Shown here: in pieces, positions 1 to 6,345 of the stretch
How the letters are laid out: the number at the start of each line of letters is the position of its first letter
Numbering within the stretch: the first letter of the stretch is position 1
Assembly (NCBI GenBank): GCA_027596945.1
Contig: JADGJH010001433.1
Location: forward strand, 1 to 10,028
Origin: Physocladia obscura
Lineage: Eukaryota; Chytridiomycota; Chytridiomycetes; Chytridiales; Chytriomycetaceae
Direction of reading: 5' to 3'
Length of the DNA: 10,028 bases
Program-made: the position numbers and the translations under genes
Notes under the pieces: generated by a model
What the model was told of the DNA's origin: nothing
What the model saw: only the letters and a program-made list of their open reading frames with translations
Databases searched by the model: none

Positions 1-691
1 AGTTGCAGATGTAATGAGTGGCAATAATCACCTGAACAAGCTTCATCATAAATTTGTTTGCCTTTGATGTCATATTGAGGTGTATAACAGTATGAAAAAT
101 AGTTTGCCAAAGTATTATCCTGAAGCATTGAAGTAATCAGTTGCCAAAGTGGACAAAAGTAAAGTGTACATCCTTTTTGGTGGTAATGACAGAGTGCAGC
201 TTGAGTGTAAATGGAAGGGTTCTTGCTGCTGGTGGTACCAGAGCAAGGACTTGGTATCTTAATGGAAAAAAGAGAAAACATTGTGTGTGTATTTATTAAC
301 AATACCATACTTACCTGTTTCTAGTTATCCTATCTATTCTATTTATCTCCAGAGTGTAAAAGACACCACCTGGCTATTCTGGGGACCTAGCCAGGGTTCA
401 AACATTTCCTGAGTTCATTTTGGACCTATTCCCATTGCTTTGCTGTGGTGAGTTTCAATTATTTAATGCAGATGTTGTAGAGTCAATGACTCTTCACTGC
501 TTACCAGCTTCAGCTGCTACCAGCTTTTGCTGATGTACTAGCCTTGAGCTGATGACCCAGTTTTGAGCCAATGACCAAGCTTTGCTTGATGATCTTGCAA
601 CTGCAATGGGGGAGGACAGGAAGAATCTGACAAAATATAACATTTGACTAATTTGTTGCTTTCAAAGGAACTAGGCAATCAATTCCATTAA
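1..691. other. Gene-free decayed repeat DNA
   Basis: No frame on either strand stays open long enough to support a gene. Short stretches look once-coding (for example around 180-285 and 560-640 on the + strand) but are broken by many stops and frame changes. The stretch contains no CpG, is rich in TG and CA, and leads without a visible boundary into the better-preserved coding remnant at 692-1293. I read it as the 5' part of the same old element or of nested older repeats. No terminal inverted repeats or long terminal repeats could be made out by eye. Confidence 0.55.
506..596. repeat. Imperfect 19-nt tandem repeat, about 4-5 units
   Basis: Successive units start at 506 (16 nt, divergent), 522 (18 nt), 540, 559 and 578 (19 nt each). 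They share the pattern AGCTTTGnGCTGATGACCn. Units 540-558 and 559-577 are the most alike. The tract sits in CpG-free decayed DNA and is not in a sustained reading frame now. It may be a small minisatellite or the remains of a short repeated peptide. Confidence 0.5.
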
Positions 692-1293
692 CTTTCTGAA
701 ATCAACTCAAAGAAGGTTCTCTCAAAAAATCTTTCAATGACCATCTACTGCTATTCTCTGACCACAACTAATTCTACTACTTTCAAGGAAGCAAAAAAGT
801 CTCTGATTGAACCAACACAAGCTGGCCATGCAGGAGCTCAGAACTAGGCTTCAATTTGTGCTATTGTCAATGGTTTCAAAGAGGTTCATCAGAATCACTT
901 TGAGGCAAATGTGCACAGCAGAGATGGTTCAAGGAAATGCACATGAACTAGACTGCAGAATTCAAACCCTCTTCTTTGCCAATTGATTGATTACTTTCAA
1001 CCTGTCAATTTAAATACAATGTTAATTCAAGAATCCCAAAGGAGAAGTTTTGAACTTGTATTAGGGAAGAACAGGAGAATTTTTCTCAAGTGACAACTTT
1101 AAATACTGCAATTAAGCAATTATTTCAAGAATTTGAGGAATGTACAAATTTAATTATTGAGAATTTGAACATGTCTCACAGTATTATTCTGGATGCTGTG
1201 ATTGCTTTTCAAACACATTTCCATAGTTTGACAGCAGATGCTCTTTTGAATGTCCAGAATTTGTTGGATCTAGGTAGGCCATTGATGTAACCA
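692..1293 (+). pseudogene. Decayed protein-coding remnant of unknown family, probably mobile-element derived
   Basis: One frame runs from 692 to 1092 with only two internal stops (TAG at 845, TGA at 944). At about 1024 the coding-like sequence moves to another frame, which runs to the stop at 1291-1293 with one internal stop (TGA at 1051). The peptides look like real protein: IVNGFKEVHQNHFEANVHS in the first frame, then IKQLFQEFEECTNLIIENLN and LTADALLNVQNLLDLG in the second. The TAG at 845 stands where a TGG (Trp) codon would be natural. The second part is predicted helical and leucine-rich. I do not recognise the family. It ends 35 bp from the 3' end of the opposite-strand transposase remnant, so the two may be parts of one element or unrelated insertions. 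The only ATG in the last open part is internal, so it is not an intact small gene. Confidence 0.5.
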
Positions 1294-1327
1294 TTAATAT
1301 AATAAAATGTTTTTGAATTTATTCATC

Positions 1328-1990
1328 CTATTCACAAATTTTAATATCAAGAGAGAATCCCACTGCAAAGTCAAAGCCATTACAAGTGTACCCAGACTTC
1401 CTAAAATACTTTTCAAACAACAATTTCTGAAACAGCATTAAAACTTTACTAACAATAAAAAGAACATCTTCCTTAGAGCCCTCCATGTATACAGACTGCA
1501 ATTTTACCTTCATAGCCCCAAAAACAAGCTCTATTAGATTAAAATATGGGTAGGCTGGAAGGAATATCACAATGATTTGCATAAGTCACAAACTGTGTGT
1601 TTAGTATCACAGTGGACCTGCTCACCATCTAATATCTAATGTGAGTGTGGACTGAAAGACCTTAGCTGACTTTGCAAATACAACACAGAATTCAGCAAAT
1701 TTTGCACTTGTGAATGTCCCTTCTACTGAAAAAAAAAACACTTCAAGAAGACCATTCAGCCCAATGAAACAGAGTAGAGATATTCTTGGTTCTTGAATAT
1801 ATTTGCTGCAATAAAGTAGAGCTTGTCTATAAATCCCAAAGCCTCTCTTACAGAGCATATCTCTGTTATCAAATGAAACTTCATCCAAAAAACAAGATTT
1901 CCCAGCAGCCAATTGAAACTGCGGAGCTCCAGAGCAAATTTAACAATGTTGTTTGATGAAATTTAAATGGTTTAGTGCTCCAACACCTTC
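1328..1990 (-). pseudogene. Tc1/mariner/IS630-type DDE transposase, frameshifted remnant
   Basis: Read on the minus strand, three frames in series give the catalytic core of a DDE-superfamily transposase. The first frame (about 1918-1630) has FLDEVSFDN, with the first catalytic Asp at 1885-1883, then RISLLCFIGLNGLLEVF and the EGTFTSAKFAEFC segment. A second frame gives ILDGEQVHCD, with the second Asp at 1629-1627, flanked by in-frame stops. A third gives VIFLPAYPYFNLIELVFGAM, with the catalytic Glu at 1531-1529, and ends in a helical tail at the stop 1330-1328. The second Asp and the Glu are 98 nt apart, about 33 codons, close to the DD34E spacing once indels are allowed for. Upstream of 1918, frame-broken sequence may continue the N-terminus towards 2040, but no helix-turn-helix domain is recognisable. 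The copy cannot encode an active enzyme. FLPAY..F.NPIE..FG is the hallmark of the DDE_3/Tc1-like family and, as far as I recall, resembles copies common in oomycetes. Confidence 0.85.
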
Positions 1991-2194
1991 CAGGCCATTT
2001 TTGCAGAATGCAATATAATTGAAATTGTGGAAGTGTTGATTGTCAAGTGAAATGCTATTTTGATCTTGCCTTTATTATCTGCGTTTCAATTTTCCTACAG
2101 GTTTAAGTTTTTAGTCTATTTGTGAGGTCTGATTTGGGTTGTTTTTGAACGCTCTGCCTATTTTATTGCAGTCTCTGTGTCCTAAAATTTGCAG

Positions 2195-2344
2195 GATGGT
2201 AGCTGCGTGGTGTATGGCGGGGATGTGTGCTCATTGCTGTATGATCAGGGAAAATATACAGAATATCCGGAATACATTACTTGTCCTGACATGACAAGTC
2301 ACAACCAAAAGCCATACAATCTGCTGAATCCATATCATAATTGA
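2195..2344 (+). pseudogene. Possible orphan terminal exon, unknown product
   Basis: After the acceptor-like TTTGCAG (ending 2194), a frame stays open for 49 codons to TGA at 2342-2344. The peptide is rich in Cys, Tyr, Asn and Pro (DGSCVVYGGDVCSLLYDQGK, later YNLLNPYHN), which resembles part of a secreted or extracellular protein. Its only ATG is late (2290), so if real it must be the last exon of a spliced gene whose earlier exons would lie in the transposon-filled DNA upstream. An overlapping frame from the ATG at 2196 gives 32 codons rich in Met and Cys and looks less protein-like. I do not recognise the family. It could also be chance. Confidence 0.25.
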
Positions 2345-2400
2345 GAAATGAAAGAGTTATTGTGGAAATGAATAGTTTTTACGTGGCTAAAAGAAAGGAG

Positions 2401-2420
2401 TTTTTTTTTGTTTTTTTTGC
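2401..2420 (+). repeat. Oligo-T tract
   Basis: T9-G-T8-GC lies about 130 bp upstream of the gene 1 start codon. It could be a nucleosome-excluding promoter element or part of the 5' leader. No function can be shown from sequence alone. Confidence 0.4.
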
Positions 2421-2545
2421 AAGAAACATTATGGATGTTTGTGTGGCAATATTTAATACAATAAAGACTTGCAACTCGGTGCTTCTGTCCATTTCTGCTT
2501 TGTGTTCGATACTTGGAAATCGAAGCAAAATTTCTTCGTTCAAAG

Positions 2546-4893
2546 ATGCGGAAAATGGTATACACGTTGGAAGTGGACGTGCAGTTGCTGCGCGCAATTG
2601 AAACAATCGGGCCGCACGCGGTGACGAGCCGACGCGAGTCGGGTGCTCGGTGGGAGCGGGTGGTGGCGGCACTGGCAGAACACGTTATCCCCACAATTCA
2701 AACCGTAGAAATCCAGCCAGCAATGTTGGCTCGGGGTGGCGCTAATGCTTGCACTTCTTCTCCCCCCGCCTCCGATCGGGATAATGGCCATGCCAATGTC
2801 AATGACTGTGATGGTGATGACAACGGCGACAATGATGATGAGCCAGTAAATGCTGATGGCGTTTGTTTCGATTTTAGCGACATTACAAGTGTCAATGGAA
2901 ACAATGGTCTTGACAATACCAACTTTTCCTCTGCAAATTCTTCCAGTGAAACCAGCAAGCTCTTGGCTTCAACTACTGCGCAGTCCGTGCGAACAAGATT
3001 GCGCAACCTGACTTCACGCTGGCTCTATTGCGTCGCCAACAACTTGCAGTTTTCCATGCCCAAACAGGCCCAAACAGCCGATTACTTCACCTCTGCCTCA
3101 TCTCTTATACAAGAACGCGATTGCCTGTTGGCCGCCATTGTGAAGGAGGTTTGTTGTTTCCTTTTTCTTTGTTGGAACTTCCAAATGTTTACCAACAGAG
3201 ACAGATCGAACAAGCGTCGGACACGAAAAAAGCCATTGCCGAAGAAGCATTCCTTATCGCGTCGCTTCCACTGGCTGCTCAAGTTGCTGCTGCAAAATCT
3301 GCCAAAATCGAAGCGTGTCTACCTGAAAATTCTTCTTTCAAGTTGACTTTTCGGACAAGATATACGGTAGCGCAGCGATTAGAGGCTGTAGCTCGCGCGA
3401 AAGATATCGGTATCAACAAGGCTGCTAAGGAGTTTGGGATAAATAAATCTCTAATTTCAAGATGGATCAGGAGTGCTGAATTATGGGACGCCTCAGAAAT
3501 GGGAGCGGCAACAAAACCTTCTGTTGCCGGAATCAATAATACTCTATTATCATCGCCATTGCTTTCCATAAGTACCTCTTCAGTTTGTTCTAAAAAATTT
3601 TGCGGCACTGCAGTGAGTCTTTTGAAAAAGCGTGTGGCAAAGAAACCGTCTTTGTCAACAGCAATTTCAAATGACCAAAACGACGGCAACCATGCCGATC
3701 ACAAACATCAGCTTACTCCGTGTCTTGCATTTAATATGTTTGATAATACTAGTCACGAAAACTCTTTTCTCATTGAAAACAATCATGATATCTATTCGTC
3801 CGAAAATTTTCGAAAACGATCGTTCAGACAAAAAAATACCCAACAATTAAACAAACGCTCTCGACCGAAAGAGGTTGAACAATTAATGACTCTTGTTCCC
3901 GTAAAATCAATGCCAACAACCATAATAACACCGCCAATCGATTCAATTACTAACGCTGAAACATCAAACATTTGTGTAACCGATGAACTAATCTTTCAAA
4001 ACAACACAACTGTATGTGAAAATTGCGATTTAAAAGAGGATAAGACAAATTCAATTCATTACAGTAGATATCCCTATGAAAGAAGATGTAGTTGCGTGAT
4101 TAACAATATTGTGTATCCAAACAATGATTGCAGTACTCTTGTAGATTGGAGCGCAGTAGTTTCAGCAAGAGTTCATGTTGTTGCGGCGGCTGCGATTGCG
4201 TCTATTTCCATGAATGGAGATATTTCAATTGGTGGCACTGGTGAAGAATCGGTTGTTGAAAGCTGTAGCGGCAGCAGTTGCGCCACACTGTCACAAAGAA
4301 GTGAGACTTGCAGTGGCAGAAGTAGTCAGAAAAATAGCCCAATGGTTTCCATGAATAATGTCATGGTTTCTGGAAGAGGAAGCGACGTTTTTGAAAAGAA
4401 TACCTCTGCAATAATGCATGGCAGTCATGGCAGTCCTTTACAATACCAGCTGCATATTAAATCCGCTGCAACTGCTACTGCAACAGAAAATTTGCAATTG
4501 CTTGGTTATGAAGCCAACAGCAATTTGGCAGCTAAAGTTAATGCTATCTCAACAGACAGTATAACTGGACGGCAATTAGACAGTATCATGGATGAGGAGG
4601 GATATATCTTTGATGATGTTATTCTTGAATTAGAAGATGAATGGCAGGAAGCAGAAAAAAAGACAGATGCCGATAATGTTGATGGTGTTGGTGAAAATAA
4701 TGTTCAATCACCTCAGAGTCTATCTCAGGAACTAGACAGGAGTGTATGTGCAAGCATGATGTTTCCAATGTTGACTCTGAGTGACATTAATAGCAATTCT
4801 ATGTGGCAGTCTATGCAAGGTACAATAGATGATGTGGTATCAGGCAACTATGAAGTTGGAGTTGAAACTTCACTTTTTCAGTTGCTTGAGTAA
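2546..4893 (+). CDS. Putative DNA-binding protein: Myb/SANT-like N-terminus plus psq/CENP-B-like helix-turn-helix
   Basis: Two exons, 2546-3148 and 3199-4893, joined by a 50-nt phase-0 GT-AG intron, predict 765 aa. Residues 5-48 (YTLEVDVQLLRAIETIG through W36 and VVAALAEHV) resemble a Myb/SANT-like helical domain. Residues 88-115 are acidic (D/N-rich). Residues 146-205 (SVRTRLRNLTSRWL, then RDCLLAAIVKE across the splice) resemble the helix that follows such domains in oomycete proteins. Residues 255-298 (RYTVAQRLEAVARAKDIG, INKAAKEFGINKSLISRWIR) form a clear helix-turn-helix of the psq/CENP-B/brinker type ending in the conserved Trp of SRWIR. The rest is low-complexity, Ser/Asn-rich, with basic patches near 415 and an acidic C-terminus that could be an activation region. 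ATG 2546 is the first in frame after the stop at 2462. ATG 2555, with A at -3 and G at +4, may be the true start. It is likely a nuclear transcription factor or chromatin protein. A domesticated transposon-derived protein is possible, since this helix-turn-helix also occurs in transposases. No DDE catalytic domain follows. The 5' end is CpG-rich while the last 220 nt have none. Confidence 0.75.
3149..3198 (+). other. Spliceosomal intron of gene 1 (50 nt)
   Basis: The donor is GAG|GTTTGT and the acceptor ACCAACAG|AGACAG, with a T-rich interior. Removal joins VKE to RQIEQ in phase 0 and links the two open frames, placing the helix-turn-helix behind the N-terminal domain. The intron has no in-frame stop, so retention would read on to a stop at 3344-3346. 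Confidence 0.8.
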
Positions 4894-4919
4894 TGAATAT
4901 TGTATTTTCAGTGTTTTTG

Positions 4920-5074
4920 TTTGATTAATTGTATTGTATTGTACCTTTGACAAGAGACCATTTTATGGATGCCATTGGCAAGAGACAATTTAATGGTACC
5001 ATTGACAATGAACTATTGAAATGGTACTATTCACAATGGTTCAGTTAAATTGTACCATTTACAAAAATGTCACA
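4920..5074. repeat. 28-nt imperfect tandem repeat just downstream of gene 1
   Basis: Units start at 4947 (28 nt), 4975 (27 nt), 5002 (28 nt) and 5030 (28 nt). A degenerate unit precedes them (4920-4946) and a partial one follows (from 5058). The consensus is about TTGACAAnGAnC.ATT.AAATGGTACCA. Each unit carries an ATGGTAC or GTACCA element, so the array also contains short inverted repeats: a perfect 12-bp palindrome AATGGTACCATT at 4992-5003 and arms AAATGGTAC/GTACCATTT at 5019-5027 and 5052-5060. It begins within 30 bp of the stop codon and is likely in the 3' untranslated region or immediate downstream DNA. Confidence 0.65.
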
Positions 5075-5137
5075 TCATCCCATTGGTGTGATTTGTCAAG
5101 TTTTATAAGGGAAAAATGCAAAGTGATGGTAATGCAC

Positions 5138-5143
5138 AATAAA
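5138..5143 (+). promoter_or_regulatory. Possible polyadenylation signal of gene 1
   Basis: An exact AATAAA lies 245 nt after the gene 1 stop codon. It is the first such hexamer downstream. In AT-rich DNA this can occur by chance, and the signal is not strictly used in all protists. Confidence 0.3.
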
Positions 5144-5236
5144 TAGTGAAACCTATGACATTATTAAAAAATTATCCTAAAAGCTGATAATTTGTAGTGC
5201 TAAAAGCTAAGTGTTCAACTCTGCTCAACAAAATTT

Positions 5237-5259
5237 AAATTAGATTTCCAATCTAATTT
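5237..5259. repeat. Perfect 9-bp hairpin
   Basis: AAATTAGAT (5237-5245) and ATCTAATTT (5251-5259) pair perfectly around the 5-nt loop TTCCA. The stem is AT-rich, so it is only moderately stable. No U-run typical of bacterial terminators is expected here, and a role is unknown. Confidence 0.5.
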
Positions 5260-5519
5260 TTTGCAAGAATTTTCCAGAATAATCTCAAACCTTCTATTAT
5301 TTTCAAGTCTTCAAAGACAATTTTAGCAATTTTCAGCAACTGTCCAACTATTTTCAATACTCAATAAATTATTAGCAAATGACATGCTTGTTGGCAAAGG
5401 CCTGTATTGAGACTTTGAGTGTTATGTTGGTCATATTACATTTTAATAATGCCTTGCAATTCTGTAACAACTAACTTGGGAATCAAGATGTAGAAAATAT
5501 GTTATAGTGGGGATGAAAC

Positions 5520-5840
5520 AAACTTTTCATCACTTACCTTTATTTCTGTTTTTGGCAAACTTAAGGTGAAAATAAAAATGTGGTTTGGAATCAAATTATC
5601 TGCAACTATTTGAGTTGGTTAGCAGTAGGATGAAAAATTGATTGATGTCATCAATTGTAAAAATAATTGGCTGACTTAATCCATTTGCAATCTCACTAAA
5701 AAGGGTATAGCAGTTTTCATCAAGAGATTGAACATTTTCTATCAACATCTTTCTGCACAATATCTTGTTGCAGCAGTAAGTTCTTCAGTTTTTCAAGAAT
5801 TCTACAGCTGAAAATCCCAACTTCTAACAGTATCCATTAT
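5520..5840 (-). pseudogene. Decayed coding remnant, unknown family
   Basis: The minus strand reads as good protein in shifting frames. One (5838-5720) gives EVGIFSCRILEKLKNLLLQQ followed by DIVQKDVDRKCSIS and a stop. The next (about 5785-5596) gives ENVQSLDENCYTLFSEIANG followed by LSQPIIFTIDDIN. A third continues with NLIPNHIFIFTLSLPKTEIK and then GGTAAGTG, which matches a strong 5' splice site at about 5535. The frame changes and stops show a decayed gene or element. It is free of CpG, like the transposon block at the window start. I could not assign a family. Confidence 0.4.
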
Positions 5841-5933
5841 AAATGATAAAAATGCAAAACCACGGGTTTTACATCCTTAGAAATATTATATTAAGGTTCT
5901 TGAAACTGAATCCAAAACCAAACATTTGTCCAC

Positions 5934-5984
5934 TATATAAGCCTCAAAATTTTTTTAATATACTGTTAGCGCATCTTACTTTTT
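5934..5984 (+). promoter_or_regulatory. Core promoter for the ABC transporter: TATA box plus oomycete-like initiator
   Basis: TATATAA lies at 5934-5940. About 30 nt further, 5969-5984 reads GCGCATCTTACTTTTT, which matches 13 of 16 positions of the oomycete initiator consensus as I recall it (GCTCATTYYNCAWTTT). This would put the transcription start near 5973, about 370 nt before the transporter ATG at 6346. CpGs also return at 5863 and 5970, marking the end of the decayed block. The TATA spacing is right for RNA polymerase II. The initiator match is by eye and from memory of the consensus. Confidence 0.5.
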
Positions 5985-6095
5985 AAATTCCAACGAATCA
6001 GTAGTGCCAGGAAAAGAACGAGGGAGAATATACGTCAAAGCAGCTTAATTTTCCCAATCAAGTTGCTACCAAGCAATTGGGGTATAAAGCAGATT

Positions 6096-6275
6096 ATGAA
6101 AGTATTGCTGCTGCAGTTTTCGGAAAAAAGAAAAATAGTAGCGAGGTATTGGAGATGCTGCAACTGGTGGAGGAGGTGGTTGGGTAAAATTATGGAAAAA
6201 ATTCGATATTATGCGGCGAGAAATTATGTTAGTCATGGTAAATTAACTCATGAAGAAGAAGAAGTGTATGGGTAA
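6096..6275 (+). other. Upstream ORF or alternative first exon of the transporter
   Basis: This is the first ATG after the proposed transcription start. It opens a 59-codon frame (MKVLLLQFSEKRK, later RNYVSHGKLTHEEEEVYG) that ends in TAA at 6273-6275, before the transporter ATG. It may be an upstream ORF that lowers translation. Alternatively, donors GTAAAA at 6184 or GTAAAT at 6238 could splice to the acceptor AAAAG ending at 6343. Both joins are phase-consistent and would make an N-terminal extension running directly into the transporter Met. A second frame over 6011-6185 without an ATG also looks protein-like (TKQLGYKADYESIAAAVFGK), so the assignment is uncertain. Confidence 0.35.
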
Positions 6276-6345
6276 AAGATGGGTTGCGAGTAGCATACTT
6301 TTTGCAAATAAATTTTTTTTTTTTTGTCTGACAATTTTAAAAGAG

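Larger units (their letters stand above)
2041..2545. other. Intergenic region and probable 5' flank of the DNA-binding protein gene
   Basis: CpG dinucleotides reappear here (near 2081, 2150, 2206, 2218 and 2265), marking the edge of the decayed repeat block. Three acceptor-like sites with pyrimidine-rich lead-ins end at 2100 (CCTACAG), 2170 (TTGCAG) and 2194 (TTTGCAG). A possible orphan exon follows the third. A T-rich tract at 2401-2420 and an AT-rich stretch at 2445-2465 lie before gene 1. I could not identify a TATA box or an oomycete-type initiator for gene 1, so its transcription start is not placed. Confidence 0.5.

Noticed and set aside
1..2040. Complete transposon with terminal inverted repeats
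   Set aside because: No matching inverted ends or target duplications could be found by eye on either side of the transposase remnant.
2341..2601. + strand 86-codon frame upstream of gene 1
   Set aside because: It begins with a non-ATG codon, is rich in Phe from the T-tract and overlaps the real start in another frame.
2335..2694. Long minus-strand open frames (2335-2694, 2379-2672, 2540-2791)
   Set aside because: They overlap the GC-rich 5' end and promoter side of gene 1, have low-complexity peptides and no recognisable motifs. They are shadows of the + strand gene.
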